Part shown: in pieces, positions 38,338-48,287 of the stretch | How positions within the stretch are numbered: position 1 is the first letter of the stretch | How the letters are laid out: every line of letters begins with the position of its first letter | Position numbers and translations under genes: made by a program | Origin: Gemmatimonadota bacterium | Lineage (GTDB): Bacteria; Gemmatimonadota; Gemmatimonadetes; Gemmatimonadales; Gemmatimonadaceae | Direction of reading: 5' to 3' | Assembly (NCBI GenBank): GCA_016874035.1 | Contig: VGVM01000001.1 | Coordinates: forward strand, 101,878 to 165,877 | DNA length: 64,000 nucleotides | The notes under the pieces: generated by a model | Told to the model about the DNA's origin: nothing | Database searches by the model: none | Seen by the model: only the letters and a program-made list of their open reading frames with translations

Positions 38338-38456
38338 TGATCCTCCGTGACGTGTGGGGCAGGCCGGGATCGCATGGTGCTCGGCCTTTTGCGTGAAATC
38401 AAACGACGAAAACTGCAAGAAGGAACGATAGGACTTCTTCGTGTTGCCCGTTTCGG

Positions 38457-39923
38457 CTACGCCGTCAAGTCCTCGGGCGCATCGTCCGCGCTGCCGCGGC
38501 GTCGGCGGCCCGGCTCATTGCTGGCGCGTCCATACCGGCCCAGCTCACTGCGCGAAATCCGGCGGCGCGCGACCAGCGCTTCGAGCACCAGCTCGCATGC
38601 AAAGGCGAACTGCGCGTCGTCGTTGGCCGGCGCGAGGGCGTGTTCGATCACGACCGCGGCCAGCCCGGGAACGGTTTCGTACGCGGCCCGCATCACTGCG
38701 GCGCCGGCCTCGTCGCTCACCTGGAGCGCGGCGCCTTCATCGAACCACACGGTGATCGCGTCCGTGTCCGCGTGGGGCGCGTGCGCCTTGAGCGTTGCGT
38801 CAGCGGCGCGGCGGATGAGTTCGCGCGCGATGGTCGCGCCGCCGACGAGTTCGCCCTCGTACTCGAGTTCGAGCTTCCCGGTGATGGCAGGGAGGGCGGC
38901 GTAGATGTCTTCCATCCGCGGCGCCACGCCGGGTTCGCCGAGCGCAATCGCGCGGCGCTCGGCGTTCGAGACGGCGTTCTCCATGACCGTGATCGGCATG
39001 CGCTGTGACACACCGGACCGCCGGTCAATGCGGCGGTCGGTGCGCGCTTCGAACGCGATGCGCTCGACGAGTTCAGACACCAACGGCGACACCTGAACCT
39101 TGGTATCGGGCCGCGCCGTCCACGACTCGGCGCTCGTGATCGCGACGCCGAGCTCGACGGATTCCGGATAGTGCGTGATGATCTCGCTGCCGATCCGGTC
39201 CTTGAGCGGTGTGATGATCTTGCCGCGCGCGGTGTAGTCCTCGGGGTTCGCGGTGAAGCACAGGAGCACATCGAGCGCGAGCCGCACGGGATAGCCTTTG
39301 ATCTGGACGTCCCCTTCCTGCATGATGTTGAACAGTCCGACCTGCACCTTGCCTGCGAGGTCAGGGAGCTCGTTCAGCGCGAAGATGCCGCGGTTGGCGC
39401 GCGGGAGCATGCCGTAGTGGATCGTGAGCTCGTCGGACAGTACGTGGCCGCCGCGCGCGGCCTTGATGGGGTCGAGGTCGCCGATGATGTCGGCGACGGT
39501 GACGTCCGGCGTGGCGAGCTTCTCCACGAACCGCTGGTCGCGTTCGACCCAGTCAATCGGCGTGTCGTCGCCGGCCGCGGCGAGTCGCTCGCGCGCGTAC
39601 TTCGAGATTGGGGCGAACGGTGAATCGTTGATCTCGCTCCCCGCGACGATCGGGATCGCGTCGTCGAGCAGACCGGTGAGGGAGCGCAGGATCCGCGATT
39701 TCGCCTGCCCGCGGAGTCCGAGCAGGATGAAGTTGTGTCGCGAGAGCAGCGCATTGACGATCTGGGGAACCACGGTGTCGTCGTAGCCGACGACGCCGGG
39801 GAAGATCGGCCGCCGCTCGCGCAGGCGCGCGACGAGGTTGGCCCGCATCTCGTCCTTGACGGAACGCGGACCGGCGAGCTTCGCTCGTTTCAGCTCGCCG
39901 AGCGAGCGTGGGTGCTTGGTCAT
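38457..39923 (-). CDS. MoxR/magnesium-chelatase-I-like AAA+ ATPase
   Basis: ILLGLRGQAKSRILRSL (Walker A), NRGIFALNELPDL, LCFTANPEDYTARGKIITPLKDRIGSEI. Confidence 0.9.
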   Translation of the reverse strand: MTKHPRSLGELKRAKLAGPRSVKDEMRANLVARLRERRPIFPGVVGYDDTVVPQIVNALLSRHNFILLGLRGQAKSRILRSLTGLLDDAIPIVAGSEINDSPFAPISKYARERLAAAGDDTPIDWVERDQRFVEKLATPDVTVADIIGDLDPIKAARGGHVLSDELTIHYGMLPRANRGIFALNELPDLAGKVQVGLFNIMQEGDVQIKGYPVRLALDVLLCFTANPEDYTARGKIITPLKDRIGSEIITHYPESVELGVAITSAESWTARPDTKVQVSPLVSELVERIAFEARTDRRIDRRSGVSQRMPITVMENAVSNAERRAIALGEPGVAPRMEDIYAALPAITGKLELEYEGELVGGATIARELIRRAADATLKAHAPHADTDAITVWFDEGAALQVSDEAGAAVMRAAYETVPGLAAVVIEHALAPANDDAQFAFACELVLEALVARRRISRSELGRYGRASNEPGRRRRGSADDAPEDLTA

Positions 39924-39944
39924 GCTACGCGATCCGGTCCATGA

Positions 39945-42728
39945 CTAGGGTACGGTCGGGCGTGCCGGCGCGTCCTTGTTCGCATCGAGCACCTTCTTGC
40001 GGTCGAGCCAGGTCTGCCCGCCCGTGATCCACTTCGGTGCGGTTTCTCCCTTCAGGTAGTGACCGAACCACTGGAGGATCCGGCGCTGGTAGTCCACGGC
40101 GTTCTCGCGCTTGCCGAGGCCGTGGCCTTCGCCAGGATAGTTGAGCATGACGACGTCCTTTCCGGCGCGACGTGCGTAGTTGTAGAGCAGCACGCCCTGT
40201 CGCATGTCCACCGTGGGGTCTTCGCTGCCGATCTCGATCAGCAGCGACTTGGCCTTCATCTCGTGGATCTTGTTGAGCGGCGAGTTGCGCAGCATGGCGG
40301 GGAAGTCTTCCCAGGGTGGGACTTCCATGCGGAACTGGCCGGTTTCCCAGTGGTCGAACTCCGGGACGCTGCTCCAGTGCATCTGGCCGGCGAAACTGAT
40401 CATGTCGGAGATGCCCGCGCCCATCACAGCGGTCTTGAAGAGGCTGCTGTGCGTGGAGAGGTACGCGGCTTCGTAGCCGCCCTGTGAGTGGCCGGCGTGC
40501 CCGATGTTGGCCGGGTCCACGAGGCCACGCGCAATGACCGACTTCACTGCCGGCTCGACCGCGTGCAGCACCGCGACGCCCGGCTCGCGCGGCCGGAACA
40601 CGATGTCCGGCATCAGCACGAAGTAGCCGTTCTGCGTGAACGTGTTCGCGTTGTAATAGTCGTTCTCGCGCGGCGTGATGTAGCGGTGCAGGCCGTCCGA
40701 GAGCAGCTCGTACGTGTACACGATCATCGGGTACTTCTTCTTTGCGTCGTAGTTCGCGGGGTAGTAGAGGATCGCCTGCAGCGGTCGCCCGATCGTGCTC
40801 GTGAAGTTGACCAGTTCCGTCCTGCCCCATGCGTAGTCGCGCTGGAACGTGTTCGTCGCGGTCAGCGCGCGCCCGTCCGCCAACGTCGCGCCGGCGCTGA
40901 ACAGGTTCGGCGAATCAACGAACGTCTGCCGCGTGTACGTGTAGCGCTCGGCGCTGTCGGCGCGCGCAAGCGCGCCAACGGAGGCGTCGGCCATGATCAA
41001 CTCGGACACCTTGCCGCCCGCGAGCTGTGCGTAGCCGCTCCGCTTGGTGCGCTTGCCGAAGACCGAGAGGTACACGGGCTTCGTGAGGTCCACGGCGCGT
41101 GCCGCCGCGGTCGCGTTGAACGCCGCGAACGACGCAATGCGATAGCGCGTCCTGGCCACGGCGCCTTCGGTCAGCCTTGTGCCGCCGGTTCCATCGAGCG
41201 TGAGCTGCCAGACGTCGTGGATGTCGTTCACGAGCAGCGATTCGCCATCGGCCGTCCACGACGGCGCGCCTGCGGGCGGCAGCACATCGGTCGGGTGGTC
41301 GTCATCGCGGTCCACGAAGTCGGCCTTCTTCCCCGCGGTGAGCGAAGCGGTCAGGTTGGTCTTCTTCCCGGACGCGACCTCGAGCGCCCAGTAGTCGCGG
41401 CCGTCGAACCACGCGAGGCGGCGGCCCGTGGGGTCGGTGGCGTAGAAGAACCGGACCTTCTCGAGCGCCTTCGTGCGCGCGCCGGTCGCCAAGTTGATCG
41501 CGTACACGTCCATGAACCGGCGGCCGAACATCTGCCCCCACGGGTATGGCGTGCGATCCTGCTCGACGGCATACCGGTCGCCCTCGAGGATGGTCGTGAC
41601 CCCGCCTTCGTCCTCCGCGATCGGGATCACCGTGTTCCCGCCGATGCGCCACGCGGCGACGCGCGTCGCGCGCAGGTCGGCCTGCTCCGACGAACGCTGT
41701 TGCGGGATGACCTCGACGTCCTTCGCGTGCCAGATCTCGACATCGGAGACTTTCTCGTCCGATTTCTTCGGCTGGTCGGCGACCGCCTCGCGACTGCGGA
41801 GGCCGATGTACAGCGTGGCGCCGTCCGCGGACCACGTAGGGCGGCGCGTGTCGCTGATGCGCGCTTTCGCGCCGAGCACCTGCGGCAATGCGGCGGGATC
41901 GAGCGAACGCGGTGCGGCGGCCGACTGGTCCGCGCGGCTCCATACGAGCACGATATGCGTGGTGTCGAGGAACGCGCGGTCGGCTGCGGCGCGAAGGACC
42001 GCGAGGTCCGTGGACTTGGCGCGCCACGCGATCGAACGGTGGAGCCCCGGCGCCGCGTCGAGCACGCGGGTCGTGCCCTTGCTGCCGTCGAAGAGCTGGA
42101 GGCTCCCGCCGGCGCCGGCTTCGCCCGGCGTCGTGAACGCGAGGAGCGAGCCCGACTCGGCCCATGCGTGCTCGCCCACTCCGGTGAACACGGTGCGCGC
42201 ACCGGTCGCGAGGTCGTGCACGATCACATCCTGCACGCGCTTGCCCTCGGCGGGGTAGCGCGTGAGCGCGACGTACTTGCCATCCGGACTGAACGCAAAG
42301 GCGGAGACATCGGCGAGCGCGATGCTGTCGCGGCCGTTCAGGTTCCGCGCGGCGAAGCTCGTGCGCACGGGCTTCCGGTCCTTCTGCAGCTGGTCGCGGA
42401 CCTTCGGCGCGACCGTGACGAGATGCCCGAGCCAGCGCGCGTTCGTGGTGAAGGCGGGCTGCGTGGCGTACTTGATGCGAATTGTCGTGTCGCGCTGGCC
42501 GCCGCGGACGTGGAGTTCGTTCTCCTCGTCCACGCGGTTGATGCCGATCGCGATCCAGTCGCCTGAGGCCGACATCCGCGTCGCGCCGATGGATTCCCAC
42601 TTGCCGAAATCGGCGGGCTTGAGCGTGGGTTTGTCCTGGGCGCTCGCGGTGGTCGCTGTGAAGGCGTTTGCCAGCGCGGCCAGCGTTAGCGCGGCGGCCG
42701 CACGGCGTACTTGTGACGAATCGGGCAT
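39945..42728 (-). CDS. S9 prolyl-oligopeptidase-family peptidase
   Basis: GHAGHSQGGYEAAYL, LLIEIGSEDPTVDMRQG, GEGHGL; ATG 42728 with signal. Confidence 0.93.
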   Translation of the reverse strand: MPDSSQVRRAAAALTLAALANAFTATTASAQDKPTLKPADFGKWESIGATRMSASGDWIAIGINRVDEENELHVRGGQRDTTIRIKYATQPAFTTNARWLGHLVTVAPKVRDQLQKDRKPVRTSFAARNLNGRDSIALADVSAFAFSPDGKYVALTRYPAEGKRVQDVIVHDLATGARTVFTGVGEHAWAESGSLLAFTTPGEAGAGGSLQLFDGSKGTTRVLDAAPGLHRSIAWRAKSTDLAVLRAAADRAFLDTTHIVLVWSRADQSAAAPRSLDPAALPQVLGAKARISDTRRPTWSADGATLYIGLRSREAVADQPKKSDEKVSDVEIWHAKDVEVIPQQRSSEQADLRATRVAAWRIGGNTVIPIAEDEGGVTTILEGDRYAVEQDRTPYPWGQMFGRRFMDVYAINLATGARTKALEKVRFFYATDPTGRRLAWFDGRDYWALEVASGKKTNLTASLTAGKKADFVDRDDDHPTDVLPPAGAPSWTADGESLLVNDIHDVWQLTLDGTGGTRLTEGAVARTRYRIASFAAFNATAAARAVDLTKPVYLSVFGKRTKRSGYAQLAGGKVSELIMADASVGALARADSAERYTYTRQTFVDSPNLFSAGATLADGRALTATNTFQRDYAWGRTELVNFTSTIGRPLQAILYYPANYDAKKKYPMIVYTYELLSDGLHRYITPRENDYYNANTFTQNGYFVLMPDIVFRPREPGVAVLHAVEPAVKSVIARGLVDPANIGHAGHSQGGYEAAYLSTHSSLFKTAVMGAGISDMISFAGQMHWSSVPEFDHWETGQFRMEVPPWEDFPAMLRNSPLNKIHEMKAKSLLIEIGSEDPTVDMRQGVLLYNYARRAGKDVVMLNYPGEGHGLGKRENAVDYQRRILQWFGHYLKGETAPKWITGGQTWLDRKKVLDANKDAPARPTVP

Positions 42729-42988
42729 TGTCGAACTCCAGATGATGCGGGAAATCGGTAGCCCCAAGCTACTCCGCGCGTCCCGGCACCGCAGGGTACG
42801 CCGCTCTCCAGTTCGGGTCGCCGGTACAGCTCGCACGCCCGTCTCGGCCAAACGAGCGTAAGAGAATCACGAGAAAGGTCAGAACAACGAGAGACCCGTT
42901 GTTCTGGCAGGTTACGCCTGTCGCTTGCCGCGCATCCGCCGAGGATCAGGCAATAGCAGTTGTTCCTCGCGTCGTTCGACGCCGGTGG

Positions 42989-43432
42989 CTACGACTTGGC
43001 GTGGCTGGTCCACCCGTCGGCCTTCGCGGCCTTCGCGGCCTTCGCGGCCTTCGGCGACTTCGCGCCCGCGACGTTTCTTGCCACGGCCGCCTTGATCAAT
43101 GCGGTGAACGCGCGGGCGTTCAGCGTTTCGCCTTCGCGAATATCAATCGCGCGGCGCTTGTTGCCGGCGAGGCTCGCATTGAACAGTCGCGCGGGATCGG
43201 GCACGGTCGCGCCGTTGGCGAACGTGAGCTTCACCGCCTTCGCGTACGTCTCGCCGGTGCAGATGATGCCATTGCACGACCACACCGGAACTTCCCACTT
43301 CCACTCTTCGACGATCTCGGGGTGGGCAGCCAGCACCAGCTTCCGAACCTGTGCGAGTGTCTTGCCGCGCCAGCCGCCAAGTTCGCGGATGCGCTTGGTG
43401 ATGACCGCGGACGCTGGTGAACTACTGGGCAC
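42989..43432 (-). CDS. DUF1801 protein with Ala/Lys repeat tail
   Basis: AHPEIVEEWKWEVPVWSCNGIICTGETYAKAVKLTFANGA...; GTG 43432; tail PKAAKAAKAAKADG. Confidence 0.8.
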   Translation of the reverse strand: MPSSSPASAVITKRIRELGGWRGKTLAQVRKLVLAAHPEIVEEWKWEVPVWSCNGIICTGETYAKAVKLTFANGATVPDPARLFNASLAGNKRRAIDIREGETLNARAFTALIKAAVARNVAGAKSPKAAKAAKAAKADGWTSHAKS

Positions 43433-44702
43433 TGGTCGCCGTGATGACGCCAGCTCCGCGCGAAAGCAGGCCGGAGAGCGTGTGCCGGGCAGTTTCGAAC
43501 CCCGACTTCGCGGAGTTCGGCATAGGAGTACCGTCCACGTTGCGAAGCGCGAGTGACGGGCTTGTCTGCCGCCCGCCGACGAGGATTTCGAAGTGCAGGT
43601 GCGGCGCGGTGGCGAGGCCCGTCGCGCCGACGTAGCCGATGATGTCCTCCTGCTGCACACGGACACCCCGCGCCATACCGCGTGCAAACCGGCTCAGGTG
43701 CGCGTAGCGGCTCACGTAGCCGTTCGGGTGGCGCACTTCAATGATGTTCCCGAACCCCCCGGGTTCGCTGCCGACGCGCGTCACGGTGCCGTCGCCGATG
43801 GACATGATCGGCGTCCCCGATCGCGCGCCGTAGTCGAGCCCGCGGTGCGGGCGCCGCACGCCGAGTATGGGGTGGTAGCGCATGCCGAACGCGGATGTCA
43901 CGCGCGCAAACTCGATGGGCGCGTGCAGGAACGCCGTCGCGAGCGATTTCCCGGCGGCGTCGAAGTACACGTTTCGGATGCCGGGCACTTGATAGTGGTA
44001 CGCCTGGATCGGCTTCTTGTTGACCTGCAGGCGCGAGGCGAGCACGCGCCGCACACGCGTCGTGTTCTCGGGACCGCGGGCGCGCTCCACGACCGCTTGC
44101 ACGGAATCGCCGGGCTGCAGCTCGCGCGTCATGTCCACGCGGTACTTGTACACGTCGGCGATCTCGAGAACGAGCGCTTCGTGGGACGCACCCGGGAAGA
44201 GTGATCGCGCTGAGTCGCCTGTGGCGTCGTAGAGGTTCGTACCCACCGCGCCGCGCACGACGATCGTGTCGTACGTCCACGGCAGTTCGCGCACCACGGC
44301 GGTCCAGCGACCGCCGGCCGCCGAGTCCGCGGTGGCGGCCGGAGCCGCCGCGTTGCCGGCGCCATTCGCCGCGGGCGCAGGCAGTACGCGAGACACGGAG
44401 ACCAGCCGGTCGATCGCGAGCTTGAAGCGCACTTCGCGGGTCGGGGCCGCCGAGTCGGCGCGGACGAACTCCACCGCGAGTTCCGGCCGCACCCGCCTCG
44501 GGTCGATCATGGGAGTCGCGGCGAGCACCTCGCGGACGGTCGGGCCGTCGAGCCCGCCGCGGCGCAGCAGGATGTCGAGCGTCTCCTCGTCGCGCAGCGT
44601 GTCCGCCGTGACGTACTCCTGCGGCCCTTTGCCGGCGCCGCTGTTCGAGCACGACGCCGACACAACCAGCGCAGCCGCGGCGAACGCGATCGTGGCGCGC
44701 AA
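43422..44702 (-). CDS. M23-family metallopeptidase lipoprotein
   Basis: RYHPILGVRRPHRGLDYGARSGTPIMSIGDGTV...YAHLSRF...GATGLATAPHLHFEI. Confidence 0.95.
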   Translation of the reverse strand: MRATIAFAAAALVVSASCSNSGAGKGPQEYVTADTLRDEETLDILLRRGGLDGPTVREVLAATPMIDPRRVRPELAVEFVRADSAAPTREVRFKLAIDRLVSVSRVLPAPAANGAGNAAAPAATADSAAGGRWTAVVRELPWTYDTIVVRGAVGTNLYDATGDSARSLFPGASHEALVLEIADVYKYRVDMTRELQPGDSVQAVVERARGPENTTRVRRVLASRLQVNKKPIQAYHYQVPGIRNVYFDAAGKSLATAFLHAPIEFARVTSAFGMRYHPILGVRRPHRGLDYGARSGTPIMSIGDGTVTRVGSEPGGFGNIIEVRHPNGYVSRYAHLSRFARGMARGVRVQQEDIIGYVGATGLATAPHLHFEILVGGRQTSPSLALRNVDGTPMPNSAKSGFETARHTLSGLLSRGAGVITATSAQ

Positions 44703-44706
44703 CCGA

Positions 44707-46806
44707 TCAGTCAGCAGGCCGGATCTCCACGAGATTGTCGTAGAACACGGGGCCTGCGCCCATGTCGGTCAGACGCTGCGACGTAGTGTCGTTCGCGTTC
44801 TTGCCGTCCGGCGCGAGCTTGGTCCACCATACGCTGGGCGCATTCGCGACGCCTTCGCGGACGGCTTCACCCACGCGGGCGACACCGGTGAAGAAGCCGC
44901 GATCGTTCCCGACGACCACTCGCATGCCCTCGACGATGCCGCGCGCCGAGGCGTCGGCGACGTTCATCACGATCTCGGGCTCGGCGTTCCGTCGCAACGA
45001 CTCGACGTTGACGAAGGTGGAGTTGAGGAACTGGTGCCGCGGACTCGAGATCAGCGCGAGCGGGAATCGTGCGGCGAGCTCCGGCGTGGTCTCCGGGAAC
45101 TCGTGCGGTGGCGTGAAGTTCGGCACCGGGTCGAGCCCCATGGCCGCCATGCGCTCCGAGTAGAACTCGCACTTTCCGCTCGGCGTGAGGAATCCGCCGT
45201 CGGCGTAGGGCAGGAAGGGCTTCGGCACGTTGAGCCGCACCCAGCCATGCTCCGCGAGTGCCTCGAAGGTGACGCCCTTCATCCGTTCGCCCGGGGAATC
45301 GAGCGCGCCGCGGATGATCGTGACATCGTCCTCGCGCAACGCGGGATGGTCGAGTCCCATGCGCGCGGCGATGAGCCGGAAGATCTCGCTGTTCGGCTTC
45401 GACTCGCCGATGGGAGCGATGGACGGCCGGTTCAGCGTGGCGTAGAGGTGCCCGTAGGAGAAGTGGATGTCCCAGTGCTCCAGTTGCGTGGTCGCAGGGA
45501 GCACCCAATCGGCCCAGTCGGCGGTATCGGTCTGGAAGTGTTCGAGGACGACGGTGAAGAGGTCTTCGCGCGCCAGGCCTCGAACGACGGCATTGCGATC
45601 CGGCGCGACCGCGGCCGGGTTGGAGTTGTACACGATCATCGCCTTCACCGGCGGCCCGCCGACTCCCGCGTCCGGAAGGTTCAGCGCGTCGCCGAGCCGG
45701 ATCATGTTGATCGTGCGCACGGGGCCCGGGATCAGGTCCGGCCGCGCGAGGTTGTCCTTGTTGAACTGGAACGTGCGGCTGGTGGAGAGCTGCACACCGC
45801 CTCCGGGTCGCCGCCAGTGACCGCACACGGCCGGGAGGCAGGCGATCGTGCGCACCGCCATCGCGCCGCCACCGTGGCGCTGCAGTCCGTAGTTGATGCG
45901 GAGGAACGCGGATTTCGCGCGACCGAAGCGCCGGGCGAGCGATACGATCACTTCTTCGGGGATGCCGGTGATGGGCGCGGCGCGCGCGGGCGACCACTCC
46001 GCGGCGCGGGCGCGCAGCTGGGCGATGCCGATCGTGTGCCGTTCGATGTAGTCCGCGTCCTCGAGCCCTTCGGCGAAGATCACGTGCATCATCGCGAGCG
46101 CGAGCGCGGCGTCCGTGCCCGGCCGGATGCCGATCCACTCGTCGCACTGTTCCGCGGTGCGGGTCCGGATCGGGTCAATGCAGATCACCGTCGCGCCGTT
46201 GTCGCGCGCCTTGCGCACGTACGGCCAGAGATGCGGATTCGCCGTCAGCGTGTTCGTGCCCCAGAGGAGCACGAGGTCGCTCCACGGCAGCCCTTCGCCG
46301 TCCGCGCCCATGTTCGCGCCGACGGTCATCTGCATGCCGGCGGCGCCTGCCGTGGCGCAGATCGTCCGGTCGAGCAGTGACGCGCCGATCAGGTGGAAGA
46401 ACCGGCGGTCCACCGATTCGCCCTGGACGTAGCCCATCGTACCGGCATACGAATACGGGAGGATCGCCTGCGGGCCGAACTCAGAGCTGCGAATCGCATT
46501 CAGCCGCGCGGCGATATCGGTGAGCGCCTCTTCCCACGTTGCGGGTTCGAACTTGCCGCTTCCCTTCGGGCCCACGCGCCGGAGCGGCGTCGTAAGCCGG
46601 TCCTTGTGATACGTGCGTTCGAGATACCGATTCACCTTCGCGCAGAGGAATCCCTGCGTGAACGGATGGTCCGGGTCGCCCTGCACGCGGGTGGCGCGGT
46701 CGCGTTCCACCGTGACCAGCATCGCGCAGCAGTCCGGGCAATCGTGCGGACAGGCGCCGCGAACTACCGTCGCTGCCGCGTTTTCGTCGTGCGCGTCAAT
46801 CGCCAT
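44707..46806 (-). CDS. Molybdopterin-dependent oxidoreductase with N-terminal [4Fe-4S] motif
   Basis: ACPHDCPDCCAMLVTV...GFLCAKVNRYLERTYHKDRL; LVLLWGTNTLTANPH. Confidence 0.93.
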   Translation of the reverse strand: MAIDAHDENAAATVVRGACPHDCPDCCAMLVTVERDRATRVQGDPDHPFTQGFLCAKVNRYLERTYHKDRLTTPLRRVGPKGSGKFEPATWEEALTDIAARLNAIRSSEFGPQAILPYSYAGTMGYVQGESVDRRFFHLIGASLLDRTICATAGAAGMQMTVGANMGADGEGLPWSDLVLLWGTNTLTANPHLWPYVRKARDNGATVICIDPIRTRTAEQCDEWIGIRPGTDAALALAMMHVIFAEGLEDADYIERHTIGIAQLRARAAEWSPARAAPITGIPEEVIVSLARRFGRAKSAFLRINYGLQRHGGGAMAVRTIACLPAVCGHWRRPGGGVQLSTSRTFQFNKDNLARPDLIPGPVRTINMIRLGDALNLPDAGVGGPPVKAMIVYNSNPAAVAPDRNAVVRGLAREDLFTVVLEHFQTDTADWADWVLPATTQLEHWDIHFSYGHLYATLNRPSIAPIGESKPNSEIFRLIAARMGLDHPALREDDVTIIRGALDSPGERMKGVTFEALAEHGWVRLNVPKPFLPYADGGFLTPSGKCEFYSERMAAMGLDPVPNFTPPHEFPETTPELAARFPLALISSPRHQFLNSTFVNVESLRRNAEPEIVMNVADASARGIVEGMRVVVGNDRGFFTGVARVGEAVREGVANAPSVWWTKLAPDGKNANDTTSQRLTDMGAGPVFYDNLVEIRPAD

Positions 46807-47027
46807 GGCGTCTCGGGGTTGGCTCTAATGTAATGCCCACTACTACCTGTATCCCTTTCCGGTGCGTCACGGAAGCCCAAGTCAACACGTTGCCGGATAA
46901 CGAGTTGCGCTCAGGTCCGGATTGACGTCACCGCCAAAGTGGATACTTTTCATCGCTGTCACATGACTGCGTGTTTGGCGCAGCTGACCCTGTGCCATAC
47001 CCCCAAATCCTTTCAGGAGTGTTCCAC

Positions 47028-47213
47028 ATGAAGAAGCTCGTACTCGCCGCGACGATTTTCGTTGCCGCCGCTTGCGCCGGTGAGAAGCCGGCCGAAGCAC
47101 CGCCGGCTGCTGAGCCGGCGCCGGCTCCGGCGCCCGCGATGGACAGCGCGGCGATGAAGATGGACAGCACCGCTACCAAGATGGACAGCGGCGCGAAGAA
47201 GAAGACGCCGTAA
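47028..47213 (+). CDS. Small putative lipoprotein with A/P-rich and MDS repeats
   Basis: AGGAG RBS at 47016; MKKLVLAATIFVAAACAGEKPAEAPPAAEPAPAPAPAMDSAAMKMDSTATKMDSGAKKKTP. Confidence 0.8.
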   Translation: MKKLVLAATIFVAAACAGEKPAEAPPAAEPAPAPAPAMDSAAMKMDSTATKMDSGAKKKTP

Positions 47214-47244
47214 TCGCGGCTTCACTTCGAGACCGAGAAGAACA

Positions 47245-47277
47245 GACGGGCGCGCCGAAAGGCGCGCCCGTCTTGCT
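47245..47277. terminator. Bidirectional Rho-independent terminator
   Basis: GACGGGCGCGCC-GAAA-GGCGCGCCCGTC then TTGCTT; opposite strand TGTTCTT. Confidence 0.85.
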
Positions 47278-47294
47278 TGGCGGCATCGCAACCG

Positions 47295-48287
47295 TCAGGT
47301 CGCGGTGGTCGAGAACGGCAGCGCCGTAACAGTCGCGCCCAGTGCGCCGCCGTGGCCGTCGTCCACCTCGACGACTTCTCCGTCGGCGACTTCCTTTCGA
47401 ACGTAGGCGAGCGCGATGAGGCCCAGTCGCGGCGAGTGAGCGATCGAACGTAGCTCGCCGGCGGGGTTCTGCGACGGGTGACGCAGCGCGGAGCGCGGGA
47501 CGGGGGTGTTCGCGCCCGCCGTGTCACCCGCTGGCGTCGGAGGTGCGTGAAAGCGTAATCCGCGCAGCGTCCGGTTCACGTGGCCACGGAAGTGAACGCG
47601 CGCGACGGTCTCCTGTCCTGTGTAGCAACCCTTGTCGAACGAGATCGCGCCCAGGTCGGCGCGGTCGAGGGCGGCTTCCTGCGCGAGGGTGTTCTCGTCC
47701 ATATCGGCGCCCCAGAGCGGGCGGCCGGCCTCGACGCGAAGCACTTCCGCGGTCGCCGAATCCAGCTCCGGCATTTCGGCACGCAACGAACGGATCGTGC
47801 CTTCGAGAAACTCCGGCCGCACAATCATCGCGGTGGCCGGGAGCCCGAAATCCGGCACGCGTGCGATAAACCCGCCGTCGTTCGCCGCAACGCTTCCGTA
47901 TGCTGCGAGTGACGCAAAGTCGCTCGCGGCGAATGGCCCGAGCACGGTCACATCGCCAAACTCGGCCGTGATATCGCGCCAGGTGGCAAGCCGCGGGTTC
48001 ACGTACTTGCGGAGCATCGCCAGCAAACCCGGGCCGGCCGCCGCCGAAGTATCGAGCACGAATCGGCCGTCATCGCGGGCGAATACGCGAACGTCGGCGA
48101 TCACCTTGCCCTTTGGAGTCAGCGCCGCGGCGTAGCATCCCATGCCCGGCGCGAGCTTCGCAATGTCGTTGGTGAGGAGTCCGTTCAGGGCCTCCGCCGC
48201 TTTCGGGCCGGTGAACTCGATCCGGACACGGTCGCTTCGCACGACGAACGCCTTGGAGCCGTGGGCCGCTTCGTACGCCGCGCTCAT
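47295..48287 (-). CDS. YgfZ/GcvT-domain protein
   Basis: IEFTGPKAAEALNGLLTNDIAKLAPGMGCYAAALTPKGKVIADVRVF; FDKGCYTGQETVARVHFRGHVNR. Confidence 0.93.
   Translation of the reverse strand: MSAAYEAAHGSKAFVVRSDRVRIEFTGPKAAEALNGLLTNDIAKLAPGMGCYAAALTPKGKVIADVRVFARDDGRFVLDTSAAAGPGLLAMLRKYVNPRLATWRDITAEFGDVTVLGPFAASDFASLAAYGSVAANDGGFIARVPDFGLPATAMIVRPEFLEGTIRSLRAEMPELDSATAEVLRVEAGRPLWGADMDENTLAQEAALDRADLGAISFDKGCYTGQETVARVHFRGHVNRTLRGLRFHAPPTPAGDTAGANTPVPRSALRHPSQNPAGELRSIAHSPRLGLIALAYVRKEVADGEVVEVDDGHGGALGATVTALPFSTTAT

Noticed and set aside
40488-42566. 692-aa ORF opposite the S9 peptidase
   Set aside because: Shadow ORF of a well-supported peptidase.
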